The notes under the pieces were generated by a model, which searched no databases, had not been told where the DNA came from, and saw only the letters and a program-made list of their open reading frames with translations. Made by a program: the position numbers and the translations under genes. A stretch of DNA of 64,000 bases, taken from NCBI GenBank assembly GCA_034190085.1, contig JAXHTS010000083.1:1-64000 (forward strand), given 5' to 3'. This DNA is from Spirochaetota bacterium (GTDB lineage: Bacteria; Spirochaetota; UBA4802; JAFGDQ01). Shown piece by piece: positions 9,717-18,445 of this stretch (positions within the stretch are counted from its first letter, which is position 1; every line of letters starts with the position of its first letter).

Positions 9717-10988
9717 ATGGTTTCATCAATTGAAAAATTTTATGGCTGGAAGGCGTTGACTGGAGCAATGCTGGTCTACTTCTGTGGTTGTGCATGTTGT
9801 TTTTATTCAATAGGCGTTTTCATCCCATTATTATATGAGGAGTTAAACTCGAGCCTGGCTGTAGTAGCAGGAGTTATCACAATGTTCATGGTGCTTATGG
9901 GACTGGTTGGCCCCTTGATTGGCATCTCTATCGACAAATTCGGTGCAAGAAAAAACATAATTTACGGTAATCTTGTCTCTGCTTTAGGCTTAGCTGGAAT
10001 GTACTTCATCAACCAAGCCTGGCAACTATATCTACTATTTGGAGTTATCGTTGCCTTGGGTCAGGGATTTGGAATGTTTGTACCTGCCACAACCCTAGCC
10101 AATAACTGGTTCATTAAGAAAAGATCATTAGCTGTTGCTCTGATCGTCGCCTCAGGATCAATAGGTGGCTTTGTCGGCCCCTCTGTGACTAGAATTTTTA
10201 TTTCTAACCTAGGATGGAGGTTATCCTGGGTCTGCTTAAGTGGTATTTTAGTGGTTATATCTGTAATAATCGGAGGAATGCTTATAAGAAACAGGCCTGA
10301 GGATTTGGGTCAAGCACCTGATGGCAAGACTGATGAAGATGCACAGGAATCCGAGTCGACTGATGTGCCTTCAACAAGGGTATATCAGACTCCGGTTGAC
10401 TGGGAAACGGGAGACGCCCTGCGTACTCCGGTTATATGGATGTTAGTGGCAGCTTTTATTACTCATATGTTCGCGCTGAATACTATGATAGGCCATTTAG
10501 TATTCTACTTGGAAAAGGACTTAGGTTTTACTAAGGCATTAGCCGCCTTTGTATTTGGTCTAATTCCTGGGATGAGTATTGTTGGCAGGCTGAGTATGGG
10601 TTTTTTGGCCATGAGATATGAGTTGAGATATATTGTTTCCATCTGCCTAGGCTTGATGGTAGTCGGGATGAGTATTCTTATGACAAACACATCCCTAAGC
10701 ATGATCTATGTATTCGCTGTACTCTTTGGTATCAGCTATGGAGCAATTATCCCAGCCCTTCCCTCATTCATTGGAGCATATTATGGACGCGAAAATTTTG
10801 CCAAAATTTTAGGCTGGCTCTTGCCCATTACCACTATTTTCGGGGCATCCTCAGCTCCATTGGCAGGAATGGCTCGCGAGGCTTCAGGTAGTTATATACC
10901 TTGGTTCACATTTGTGGCTATCCTCCTTGCGGGAGGTGGAGTACTGGCCTTTATGGCTCGACCTCCTAAACCGAATAAAATAACCTAG
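9717..10988 (+). CDS. MFS transporter, OFA (oxalate/formate antiporter-like) family
   Basis: 423-residue 12-TM major facilitator. It begins KFYGWKALTGAMLVYF and has the loop 2-3 motif GISIDKFGARK, plus NRPEDLGQAPDG just before the central cytoplasmic loop. That last motif is typical of the OFA and monocarboxylate-like MFS branch. It probably exchanges or takes up a small carboxylate. A very good SD (GTGGAGGT) lies 8 nt before the ATG. It is convergent with cobT, 76 bp apart; no clear terminator is visible between them. Confidence 0.88.
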   Translation: MVSSIEKFYGWKALTGAMLVYFCGCACCFYSIGVFIPLLYEELNSSLAVVAGVITMFMVLMGLVGPLIGISIDKFGARKNIIYGNLVSALGLAGMYFINQAWQLYLLFGVIVALGQGFGMFVPATTLANNWFIKKRSLAVALIVASGSIGGFVGPSVTRIFISNLGWRLSWVCLSGILVVISVIIGGMLIRNRPEDLGQAPDGKTDEDAQESESTDVPSTRVYQTPVDWETGDALRTPVIWMLVAAFITHMFALNTMIGHLVFYLEKDLGFTKALAAFVFGLIPGMSIVGRLSMGFLAMRYELRYIVSICLGLMVVGMSILMTNTSLSMIYVFAVLFGISYGAIIPALPSFIGAYYGRENFAKILGWLLPITTIFGASSAPLAGMAREASGSYIPWFTFVAILLAGGGVLAFMARPPKPNKIT

Positions 10989-11064
10989 AATCTGCAAAGA
11001 TCGGGTATTAGAGGGTTCGTAATTTAAATACTATTTCTCATGTATTTATGAAAAAATAATTATG

Positions 11065-12126
11065 TCAATTCTTCTCTTTGGAAACACCTGCATCTTCAAA
11101 TGTTGTCATCTCATTAAGTATCTTTACCCCGGTTTCGATGAAGCTGATGGCAAGACATGCCCCCGTGCCCTCCCCCAATCTCATCTTGAGGTTGAACATA
11201 GGCTCAATGCCCATCCAATTTAAAGCAACGCTATGACCTATTTCAACAGAATTATGGCTGCCAAAAATATACTCCTTTGATATTGGCGAAATCGTTGTAG
11301 CAATAAGGGCTGCGCAAGTTGTAATGAAGCCGTCTAATACAACAGGTATATTATGTGCAACAGCCCCTAATATGATGCCAGCAAGCCCCCCGATCTCATA
11401 TCCTCCAACCTTTGATAAAACATCTATTGGATCCTTTGGATCAGGATTATTAATCTCAATCGACCTCTTTATTACATCTATTTTTATTTCCAAATGTTCA
11501 TCATCAATTCCAGTGCCCCTTCCAGTGACATCCACAACATCCGCCCCTGTGATGCAGCTACATATAGCGCTTGAGGAGGTTGTATTTGCAATCCCCATAT
11601 CCCCTATACCAATAATATCAACCTTATTCTTTTTCAACTCCGCTTCAATGAGATTAATACCACCCTCAATTGATTTGATAGCATCATCCCTTTTCATAGC
11701 CGGACCCTTTGTCATATTATCCGTGCCATATCCAATTTTCTTTACAACTAAACCTGGCTCCTCTCTTAAATCTGAAGCAACCCCCATATCAACAACTACA
11801 ACACGTGCTCCAATGTGTTTGGAAATCACATTTACACCGGCCCCGCCCTGTAAAAAATTATACACCATCTGTTCTGTTACCTCCTTGGGAAAGAGGCTAA
11901 CCCCTTCTTCAGCAACGCCATGATCTCCTGCAATAGTAAAAATTACCTTATTGGGGATTGTAGGGCTTAGTGTGCCGGTGATGCAGACGATTTTTTTGGC
12001 AAATTCTTCAAGCCGACCTAAACTGCCCTGGGGCTTTGTCAGGTTATCCAATTTGCTTTGCGCCTTATTCATTAAGTCATAATTTATTGGTTTTATACAT
12101 TTAACAACATCATCAAGAGCTTTCAA
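11065..12126 (-). CDS. cobT: Nicotinate-nucleotide--dimethylbenzimidazole phosphoribosyltransferase
   Basis: 353 residues, normal length for CobT, which activates the lower-ligand base of cobamides by transfer from nicotinate mononucleotide. Family landmarks are KPQGSLGRLEE near residue 35, AGDHGVAEEGVS, the GGAGVN loop, GIGDMGIANTT and the C-terminal GEGTGA segment. The start is TTG (12126-12124), supported by GGAGGA 5 nt upstream and by the 4-nt TTGA overlap with the cobU stop. Last gene of the cbiR-cobU-cobT unit controlled by the cobalamin riboswitch at 13546-13742. No cobS is visible. Confidence 0.95.
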   Translation of the reverse strand: MKALDDVVKCIKPINYDLMNKAQSKLDNLTKPQGSLGRLEEFAKKIVCITGTLSPTIPNKVIFTIAGDHGVAEEGVSLFPKEVTEQMVYNFLQGGAGVNVISKHIGARVVVVDMGVASDLREEPGLVVKKIGYGTDNMTKGPAMKRDDAIKSIEGGINLIEAELKKNKVDIIGIGDMGIANTTSSSAICSCITGADVVDVTGRGTGIDDEHLEIKIDVIKRSIEINNPDPKDPIDVLSKVGGYEIGGLAGIILGAVAHNIPVVLDGFITTCAALIATTISPISKEYIFGSHNSVEIGHSVALNWMGIEPMFNLKMRLGEGTGACLAISFIETGVKILNEMTTFEDAGVSKEKN

Positions 12127-12653
12127 TTTGTTCCTCCTTTGATCTGTAAAGGTATTGCTGATATCATAAAATAGGCTTCATCTGAGCCTGATGCTACGAT
12201 TTGATTGCAGAAACCGGCAATATCTCTAAAATCCCTGCTAAGTTTATTGTCCGGTACTAAACCCAAGCCAACCTCATTTGTAACAATTATAACAGTAGAT
12301 TTGCCCTTCTTTATTATCCTGACTATTTCTCTAACCTCACTTTTGATTTTCTCCTCCTCCTTCCCCTCCACTAACATAGCTGACACAAAGAGGGTTAGGC
12401 AATCCAGAATGATTACTATATCGGACTCGACCTCCTTCCTAAGCACAGAGGCTAATCCCTTATTGGCTTCAATAGTCCTCCATGAACTTGGTCTTTCCTG
12501 CTTATGTAACCTAACCCTTCTCTTCATCTCTTCGTCTTGTGGAATGCATGTAGCGAGAAAGAGCTTGTCCCTCTCTATGGATTTAGCAATTTCCAACGCA
12601 AAGGAACTTTTACCGCTTCTCGCGCCGCCAGTTATAAATATAAGCTTTGCCAT
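12123..12653 (-). CDS. cobU: Adenosylcobinamide kinase/adenosylcobinamide-phosphate guanylyltransferase
   Basis: 176-residue CobU/CobP. The P-loop GGARSGKS (9-16), the guanylyltransferase-site region with HKQERP (about 50-55), IILDCLTLF and the VTNEVGLGLVP segment are all typical. It phosphorylates adenosylcobinamide and then attaches GMP, giving adenosylcobinamide-GDP. It starts 12 nt after the cbiR-like gene and overlaps cobT by 4 nt, so the three are translationally close. Position behind a cobalamin riboswitch fits a cobinamide-salvage role. Confidence 0.95.
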   Translation of the reverse strand: MAKLIFITGGARSGKSSFALEIAKSIERDKLFLATCIPQDEEMKRRVRLHKQERPSSWRTIEANKGLASVLRKEVESDIVIILDCLTLFVSAMLVEGKEEEKIKSEVREIVRIIKKGKSTVIIVTNEVGLGLVPDNKLSRDFRDIAGFCNQIVASGSDEAYFMISAIPLQIKGGTN

Positions 12654-12665
12654 TTTATTCCTTCT

Positions 12666-13430
12666 TTATAACAGTTCTTCAATGATTGAAATGGATTCTT
12701 CAAAATTACTTTCTGAAAAAATCTCCAGGGTCAATATCCCATCATAATTATTACAATTTAATATATTCCAAATTTTTTTGAGCAACTTCCTATCCATATA
12801 CCTCAGGGATTGATGATCCCTGTCTCTATAAACACCATGCAGATGAATTACCTTAGTTTTATTTAAATATTTGTTTAAATGCTTCTCTACATCAGCCCCT
12901 GCTACTATCAAATGGCCAACATCTATGCATATAGAAAGATTATTATCAGCTATAATATCTTCTATGTACCAAAAGGGATAATTGATATTTTCAATTCCTA
13001 TCTCACTATTCTTGCATACTGTTTTATTGAGTATTGACTGTAATGAATCGCTTATTCTCTTCTGCCAAGCATCAATTCTAATCTCTTCTATATCCATTAA
13101 ATTAAGGTGTAAAACATAACAATGAGGTTGAAGATAATATAGGTGATTTATCAGTGTAACGACCTTATCAATTGAACTCTCCCTCAATAAATCCCTGTTG
13201 CTCCCTAAATGCAAATCAACAGGCAGATGAGGAGTATATGTAAGATCGCTATCCCTGCTAATCTGCAACAACTCCTTCATGTTCTCAACTGAGGGAATAT
13301 CAGCCTCATCATTTACCTCAAAGAAAAGCAGTTCAATATCATTTACCCTGTCTTTTAATCTATGCACATTAGGAATGATTTCATCAGGATAAATGTATGA
13401 AGTGGTTCCTATTCTAAAGGGTAATTCCAT
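12666..13430 (-). CDS. cbiR: Probable cobamide-remodelling hydrolase CbiR (AP-endonuclease-2/sugar-phosphate-isomerase-like TIM barrel)
   Basis: 254-residue TIM barrel of the xylose isomerase/AP endonuclease 2 superfamily. Candidate metal ligands line up as in that fold: H68 and H74, H108, E147 (GIEN), D170 and H173 (IDVGH), H196/H198 (HLHG) and E236 (LEIF). CbiR, described in Akkermansia, belongs to this superfamily and cleaves the lower-ligand nucleotide from cobamides so that they can be rebuilt. The name here rests on fold plus context: it is the first gene after a cobalamin riboswitch and is followed directly by cobU and cobT. The start lacks a strong SD and lies 14 nt downstream of the attenuator's U-tract. 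It could instead be an unrelated isomerase of the superfamily. Confidence 0.72.
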   Translation of the reverse strand: MELPFRIGTTSYIYPDEIIPNVHRLKDRVNDIELLFFEVNDEADIPSVENMKELLQISRDSDLTYTPHLPVDLHLGSNRDLLRESSIDKVVTLINHLYYLQPHCYVLHLNLMDIEEIRIDAWQKRISDSLQSILNKTVCKNSEIGIENINYPFWYIEDIIADNNLSICIDVGHLIVAGADVEKHLNKYLNKTKVIHLHGVYRDRDHQSLRYMDRKLLKKIWNILNCNNYDGILTLEIFSESNFEESISIIEELL

Positions 13431-13443
13431 ATTCTATTAATAT

Positions 13444-13482
13444 AAAAAAATCCTTAAAGTCCTTCATTGGACGATAAGGATT
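13444..13482 (-). terminator. Riboswitch-controlled intrinsic terminator (attenuator)
   Basis: On the minus strand, AATCCTTA (13482-13475) pairs perfectly with TAAGGATT (13456-13449). The stem encloses a second one, GTCC/GGAC (13472-13469 with 13462-13459), around the loop AATGAA, and a run of T follows (13450-13444). It lies 14 nt before the cbiR start. A competing partner TAAGGAT lies upstream at 13508-13502, so the 5' arm can be sequestered. Confidence 0.8.
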
Positions 13483-13508
13483 CTACTTCCGGGTAAACAT
13501 CATCCTTA
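13475..13508 (-). promoter_or_regulatory. Antiterminator helix of the cobalamin riboswitch
   Basis: TAAGGAT at 13508-13502 is complementary over 7 nt to ATCCTTA at 13481-13475, which is also the 5' arm of the terminator. The two helices are therefore mutually exclusive: antiterminator formed means readthrough, terminator formed means shut-off. The direction of the ligand effect (B12 favours termination) is inferred from the riboswitch class. Confidence 0.7.
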
Positions 13509-13545
13509 CCTCGAGAATGAAATGCTCTACAAACACTCACCTCTT

Positions 13546-13742
13546 CATAATAGGCAGGTCTTCTGGCTTCCGGATCACCCTACTCTCCACGCCTTCCCAC
13601 TCAACTTGTCTGCTCAAATCAAAGCAGGGTGATGAACAGTGGCTTCTTGTGGATTTGGTCCCCGGTTACAGCGGCGAGTCCGCTCCTGTGTCTAACAGGA
13701 TTCCCTTTTCATCCTGAATTCAAATTCAGGACACCTATTATA
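13546..13742 (-). promoter_or_regulatory. Cobalamin riboswitch aptamer
   Basis: Read on the minus strand. A 9-bp closing stem P1 is formed by TATAATAGG (13742-13734) and CCTATTATG (13554-13546, one G-U pair). The B12 box AAGCCAGAAGACCTGCC lies at about 13569-13553. The core elements GGGAATCCTGT, GCGGACTCGCCGCTGTAA, GCCACTG and GGGAAGGCG appear in the expected order. It precedes the cbiR-cobU-cobT operon and is followed by a terminator/antiterminator pair, so it should shut the operon off when cobalamin is plentiful. A frame running through it (13517-13717, plus strand) is not a gene. Confidence 0.95.
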
Positions 13743-13759
13743 AACTGAATCTTGTACAA

Positions 13760-13786
13760 ATTATAGTGAGACCATTTATAATTCAA
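13760..13786 (-). promoter_or_regulatory. Probable sigma-70 promoter of the cobamide operon
   Basis: On the minus strand a perfect -10 TATAAT (13765-13760) is preceded by TTGAAT (13786-13781) with a 15-nt spacer, or CTTGAA with 16 nt. Transcription would start about 10 nt before the riboswitch P1 stem. Confidence 0.5.
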
Positions 13787-14022
13787 GCTTTTTTCTATAT
13801 TTGAAAACCTTTTAACGACTAAATTTAAATTAAATCCATACATCTGTAAGGGTCTATGAATATGAGATCTCTATACTACATGAGATAGCAATGAACCTCC
13901 CTGCTGTTCTTAAAGAGGATGCATAAAACCCTTTGGAATAAGCAATATTTAAATCAAGAAAAATGGAAGATAATCTAATCAAAATCCGGCAAGAACCTCG
14001 TCAGTATAGATTAATTAAGAAA

Positions 14023-14058
14023 GGGGCTGTCTATAAATTCTAGCCTATAGACAGCCCC
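14023..14058 (-). terminator. Strong hairpin terminator downstream of the SBBP lipoprotein gene
   Basis: A perfect 13-bp inverted repeat, GGGGCTGTCTATA (14023-14035) and TATAGACAGCCCC (14046-14058), with a 10-nt loop. On the minus strand it is followed by TTTCTTAATT and lies 44 nt past the stop at 14103. It fits an intrinsic terminator, though the U-tract is interrupted. Confidence 0.65.
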
Positions 14059-14102
14059 ATTAACTATACTCCATAAGAGTCAATAATTTTACTTATAAAC
14101 AA

Positions 14103-16328
14103 TTAGTTCCTATCACCGAGTGAGTTATACCTAATTGTAAAGATATCCATGCCGCCCTCATTGGTCTGTCCACCGAGGTCACCTTCGGTATATCCTGTCA
14201 CATAGATATTACTATAAGCATCAGCCGCTACTCCAAGTCCCTCCTCTGCATTTGCTGTACCTAATAGTCTTGTCCATTCTCTATCGCCTGTAGAAATATA
14301 CTTCATAAGAAAAATATCTTTAATCCCTTGAAAGGATTCTCCATGAAGAGAATCACTTACATATCCGGTCAAATAAATATTTCCATCCAATTCAACAGCC
14401 ACCCCACAACCACTATCATCATTTCCATTTCCACTCAGCCTTGTCCATTCCTCATTAAACAATATATCACACTTAATAAGAAAAATATCAGAGTTTGAGC
14501 CACCAGAATGAGGTTCGCCATTAAGATCACCCTCAGTATACCCAGTCACATAGACATTATCATTTACATCAACTACTATTCCACTACCCTCATCATTATA
14601 CATTGTGCCAAACATCTGTTTACCTTGCTGAATACCTGCCTTATCATAATTGACTATACAAATATCTCTACCACCAATATTTTGTAAAGGTCCGCCACTA
14701 TCAAGATCACCTTCTGTATATCCTGTTATACATATATTATCACTTCCATTAACGGCTACTGCAATGCCTTCTTCATTTGCTGATGTGCCAAATTGTCTAA
14801 TCCAACCAAAAGATCCATCTTCAATAAACTTAGCGAGAAAAATATCTTTATTTCCATAAGAACCTCCATCCAAATCACCCAATGTGTACCCTGTCACATA
14901 AACCTCAATGTCTTCGATTTGAGGACGAACCGTCACTCCAAGTCCTTCTTCATTTGCTGATGTGCCAAATTGTCTAATCCATATTGTGTTGCCATTGCTA
15001 TCATACTTAACCAGAAAGATATCCGTACCCCCATAATAGCTTTCAGATCCTACCCCATCCAGGTCCTCACAGGTGTATCCTGTCACATAGATATTATCAT
15101 TGGCATCAACAGCTACTGCTTTCCCTTCATCATCATTTGATGTACCCAATTGCTCTATCCATTCTATTGAACCAAAAATATTATATTTTACAAGAATTAT
15201 ATCCCTTGATCCAAAAGAGCCATTCAAATCACCATCTGTATAACCTGTTACATATATACTGCCCTCAGAATCAACCGCTATCCCATTCCCAGAATCATTG
15301 CTTATTGTACCCAGCAATTTCGTCCCGAAATTACTTACAATTACCTCTGTATCATCATCTGTTTGATAATCACCTGAATTATCATAGGCTATTGCCATGA
15401 TGCTATAATAATCATTGCTATACCCTATTGTATTCCAGCCATATTCATATGGCGTTTCCTTATCCTCTCCAACCATTGTCCCATCTATATAAAATTCAAC
15501 CCTATCAATTCCGTCAGGATCAGAAGCATCAGCTATGATCGTTACCATACCGTTTAAAATATCATCGTCTATAGGATTAGTGATATTTATTGATGGGAGT
15601 GTTATAAGTCTTTTACCAGTAAATATTCCCCCCCTCTTAGAAGGATCTATTGGATCCCAAGAATTGATTGAGTTCCCTGTTGCATCTTGCACATTGCTGA
15701 CTGTGAGTAAATATTCCGTTTCCTCCTGGGAGGAAGTAGTTAAGTCTACTACATTATCGAAAACCAACTGCGCTTCTGAAATTGCTAAAGAGACATCGAG
15801 ATTATCACTTAGAGTAATTAAATAATTATCTGGATTCTCAGCGCTATTGGGATCCGCAATCGGATCCCCACCAACAACATCTTCGGAAAATGTAACCCTT
15901 ACAACTGTATTAGATGTTGACGCTACATTCTCAACTTCAGGCAAGGCATCGCCTATGAACTCCATAGAATTTGGCGGCACAATTGTTTTTCCTCTAATAC
16001 TCTGAACATTGTTTACTGTAAGCAAGTATTCTTCATCTATCTGAGAATCAACCTCTAATTCTACCACCGCTCCTGAAATCTGCGAAGCTCCAATTATATC
16101 TAAAAAAACATTTTCATCATTTACTAAAGTGATTGTATAATTATCAACATTTTCAACGCTTATATGGTTCATATCTTCTGAAAACGAAACCCTAACCCCA
16201 TCATTCGAGATTGATGTTGTTTCAGTTAAATAGGGTGAACTGCCATTACCCCATAAATTGTACTGATCGCATGCACTAAAATTTGTAACTAACAATAAAA
16301 CTAATATGCTGAATAAACTTCTCTTCAT
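14103..16328 (-). CDS. Lipoprotein with Ig-like domains and a seven-repeat SBBP beta-propeller
   Basis: 741-residue exported lipoprotein. The signal peptide ends in TNFSAC, giving an N-terminal lipidated Cys. Two SbsA/Big-type Ig-like domains (about 30-245) and a Big-type domain with DPDGIDRVEFYIDG (about 250-335) follow. The C-terminal half has seven copies of a roughly 55-residue SBBP repeat, with core YVTGYTEGDLDG and closing DIFLVKY, enough for one seven-bladed propeller. It probably sits on the cell surface; no enzyme motif is seen. The start is the ATG at 16328, 5 nt from AAGGAGGT; an in-frame GTG at 16331 is too close to that SD. It ends at the hairpin 14023-14058. Confidence 0.88.
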   Translation of the reverse strand: MKRSLFSILVLLLVTNFSACDQYNLWGNGSSPYLTETTSISNDGVRVSFSEDMNHISVENVDNYTITLVNDENVFLDIIGASQISGAVVELEVDSQIDEEYLLTVNNVQSIRGKTIVPPNSMEFIGDALPEVENVASTSNTVVRVTFSEDVVGGDPIADPNSAENPDNYLITLSDNLDVSLAISEAQLVFDNVVDLTTSSQEETEYLLTVSNVQDATGNSINSWDPIDPSKRGGIFTGKRLITLPSINITNPIDDDILNGMVTIIADASDPDGIDRVEFYIDGTMVGEDKETPYEYGWNTIGYSNDYYSIMAIAYDNSGDYQTDDDTEVIVSNFGTKLLGTISNDSGNGIAVDSEGSIYVTGYTDGDLNGSFGSRDIILVKYNIFGSIEWIEQLGTSNDDEGKAVAVDANDNIYVTGYTCEDLDGVGSESYYGGTDIFLVKYDSNGNTIWIRQFGTSANEEGLGVTVRPQIEDIEVYVTGYTLGDLDGGSYGNKDIFLAKFIEDGSFGWIRQFGTSANEEGIAVAVNGSDNICITGYTEGDLDSGGPLQNIGGRDICIVNYDKAGIQQGKQMFGTMYNDEGSGIVVDVNDNVYVTGYTEGDLNGEPHSGGSNSDIFLIKCDILFNEEWTRLSGNGNDDSGCGVAVELDGNIYLTGYVSDSLHGESFQGIKDIFLMKYISTGDREWTRLLGTANAEEGLGVAADAYSNIYVTGYTEGDLGGQTNEGGMDIFTIRYNSLGDRN

Positions 16329-16538
16329 CACATACCTCCTTGTAATAAACTATTATTATTAAAGAAAGTATTTATCATTTATATTCTCACTTTTGAAATG
16401 TTAATAATGAATCACTATTAAAATCTTTATAAGATAATAAAAAAAATCAGCAAAGTCAACAAAGATAATATTTTTTTCAAAAAAAATAGGGTAATTTTTT
16501 AAAAAAATTGAAAAATATGGGATATCTCTCAATTTTTC

Positions 16539-16570
16539 GAGTAGGGGTGAACAAACCTTCACCCCTACTC
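16539..16570. repeat. Inverted repeat with GTAGGGGTGAA arms
   Basis: GAGTAGGGGTGAA (16539-16551) and TTCACCCCTACTC (16558-16570) are perfect complements around CAAACC. The arm core GTAGGGGYGAA is shared with the 40-bp palindrome at 19770-19809. Confidence 0.8.
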
Positions 16571-16839
16571 CAATCTGAATTCCAGAATCCTTCTACGAAT
16601 AAAGAACTGACTTTCTTCTCATGTACACTAATCACATATATTGATTATATTATTAGTGTACTTCTATTATTTATTATATCATACATAGTATTTATCTCAA
16701 GCTAAATTAACATATTACCTAAATTATAACTTTATAATAAATTCAGAACATTACTCAATTAAAGAATGTAAAGGATAGTAGACGGAGGATAAAGGTAAAA
16801 AATATATAACAGAAGTAACGACTCAGCTAATGTCATCCC

Positions 16840-16874
16840 CCTGTATTCACAGGGGCAAGCTCTGCGAATACAGG
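16840..16874. repeat. Inverted repeat CCTGTATTC / GAATACAGG
   Basis: Perfect 9-bp arms at 16840-16848 and 16866-16874 with a 17-nt loop, in a stretch that begins TGTCATCCCC and continues into a CCGGCATTCCG-type sequence. It looks like a dispersed intergenic element rather than a gene. Confidence 0.55.
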
Positions 16875-17136
16875 AATTTTATATGTTTACAAAAACCTAC
16901 TAATAATTGCTTTAGATTCCGGCATTCCGCTACGCTACAGCCAGAATAACATATTTTAGACACACCCAACTCATCTCCTGTATACATTTTTAATTAAATA
17001 GTGTATATTGGGAAAAATACATGAGTAGTTATTAACAAAAAATCTTTTTGTATTGTTTATCTCAGTATCTCTTTAATCCACAAATTTGCATTTTTTCAAA
17101 ATAAAGAGGGTTAATGTCATGAAAGGATGGGGTTGT

Positions 17137-18216
17137 TTACTCACTGCTGTCATCATACACATTCAACAGTTTGTATATCTCCCATAGCGAGTAAAAGAGT
17201 ACGAGTAAAATAGGTCCAATTATTAAACCAGGCAGATTAAATGCCTGAATACTCCCGAGTAGCAAAAAGAAGAATAACAAAGGGTGAAAATTCAGCGTAG
17301 TACCGAAAAACTTTGGTTTAAAAAGATTCTCCAGTGTAATATACCAGAATAGACACCATGTTCCCATTAATATAGCATATAGGTACTCACCTATTACTAA
17401 AAGATAGACGCAAGCAGGTATCCAAACAAAAGCAGTGCTCACAATTGGAATCAAAGAAAACACTGCAGCAATGCTTCCCGCTAAAAGGGACATCCCAATT
17501 CCAAATAGATAAAAGGCTAATCCTACTGCCAGTCCCTGTAGAAACATTACCAACATATTTCCAGCAATAAGAATCTTGATTACCTGCTTTAATCTCTCAA
17601 TAATGTCTTTTTCAATATCTTCAGGAAAGGGTAATATACTATATAATGATTCTTCAAGTCTGTAACCATCCTTGAATAAAAAAAATAGAATAAGAAGCAT
17701 AAAAAAAATGTTAATTGATAACCTTATTGAAAAGGTTAAAACAGTTGTTATATTAGAAAATATTTGTAGAGAGGATTTCTGTAAAAAGTTTATCACTTCT
17801 TGTAATATTCTGCTCTCTTCAATATTAAAAAAAGAAAAAATGGTTTTAGTGATATCGCTTTTTTTTATAAAATCATTAATGAAGGCAATATTAATTTTTT
17901 GATGAAGGAACAGATAAAATTCATAAAACTGATCAGCCAATGAAAGCATGATGAAAAAGAGAGGTATAAGAACAATCATAAAGAGGAAAATGGTTACGAG
18001 CAGGGAGCCTATGAGTCTATTTTTTATATATTTTGTTACCCAATCATAAACTGGTCTTAAGGCGATATAAAATATGCATGCAAAGATAAACGGCCAAAAG
18101 AATACACGATAAATATATATTAATGAAAATGTTACGATGAAGAATATAATAAGGAAGAGTATTGTTAATTTCTTATTCTGTTTTAAAGTAGTAAAAGAAT
18201 CCCTTTTTTCTATCAT
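17137..18216 (-). CDS. AI-2E family transporter (PerM-like membrane protein)
   Basis: 359-residue polytopic membrane protein. The pattern of hydrophobic segments, with an N-terminal FWPFIFACIFYIALRP, a central amphipathic stretch, then LAGSIAAVFSLIPIVSTAFVW and PGLIIGPILLVLFYSLW near the end, is that of the AI-2E/UPF0118 family. Members export AI-2 or act as Na+/H+ antiporters, so the cargo is uncertain. The start has no evident SD. Base composition is very AT-rich. It stands alone between two intergenic regions. Confidence 0.85.
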   Translation of the reverse strand: MIEKRDSFTTLKQNKKLTILFLIIFFIVTFSLIYIYRVFFWPFIFACIFYIALRPVYDWVTKYIKNRLIGSLLVTIFLFMIVLIPLFFIMLSLADQFYEFYLFLHQKINIAFINDFIKKSDITKTIFSFFNIEESRILQEVINFLQKSSLQIFSNITTVLTFSIRLSINIFFMLLILFFLFKDGYRLEESLYSILPFPEDIEKDIIERLKQVIKILIAGNMLVMFLQGLAVGLAFYLFGIGMSLLAGSIAAVFSLIPIVSTAFVWIPACVYLLVIGEYLYAILMGTWCLFWYITLENLFKPKFFGTTLNFHPLLFFFLLLGSIQAFNLPGLIIGPILLVLFYSLWEIYKLLNVYDDSSE

Positions 18217-18283
18217 ATTTTAGTATTTGTACATAAATATCATATAAATCAACAATTTCGATTAATCATTACACCAGTTCTCC

Positions 18284-18445
18284 CTATTTAGTCAAGTAAT
18301 TTGATAATTCCGTAGCGATTTTCCTAATTGCATGATCCAAATAAACCTCATCAGAGATTTTTTTCCTGTACTCCTGGATTTTTGAGGAGTTTGCAATCTT
18401 TTCACGTTTTACCTCACGCTCCTCCATGTTCATGAGATTTTTCAT
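18284..18445 (-). CDS. Small 53-residue protein, weakly FlgM-like
   Basis: A short reading frame, MKNLMNMEEREVKREKIANS at the N-terminus and ending ELSNYLTK. It is supported by a well-placed SD (AAGAGGT, 6 nt before the ATG) and by a charged, helix-forming composition. The C-terminal pattern R-K-K-I-x-D-E-V-Y-L-D-x-A-I-x-K-I-A-x-E-L resembles the sigma-binding tail of the anti-sigma factor FlgM, but the usual N-terminal half is missing. The resemblance is by eye only. It lies 67 bp upstream of the AI-2E permease gene on the same strand. Confidence 0.6.
   Translation of the reverse strand: MKNLMNMEEREVKREKIANSSKIQEYRKKISDEVYLDHAIRKIATELSNYLTK

Larger units (their letters stand above)
13743..14102. 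other. 360-bp intergenic region
   Basis: Between the riboswitch and the SBBP lipoprotein gene. It contains the operon promoter at its left edge and the terminator hairpin 14023-14058. The middle is AT-rich with no supported gene. Confidence 0.6.
16332..17136. other. 805-bp intergenic region with hairpin repeats
   Basis: Upstream of the SBBP lipoprotein gene and downstream of the AI-2E permease gene. It holds two inverted repeats (16539-16570 and 16840-16874) and AT-rich DNA. No coding region with a ribosome site was found. Confidence 0.6.

Noticed and set aside
11324-11923. 199-codon plus-strand frame antisense to cobT
   Set aside because: cobT is a clear full-length gene with SD and operon context; the antisense frame is a composition artefact rich in Ser, Pro, Thr and Ile.
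12205-12747. 180-codon plus-strand frame antisense to cobU
   Set aside because: Same reason: cobU is well supported on the minus strand and the antisense product resembles nothing.
13517-13717. 66-codon plus-strand reading frame
   Set aside because: It lies inside the minus-strand cobalamin riboswitch and has no SD; the conserved structure explains the sequence.
14650-15825. Several plus-strand frames across the SBBP lipoprotein gene
   Set aside because: They mirror the repeated minus-strand sequence and have no ribosome sites.
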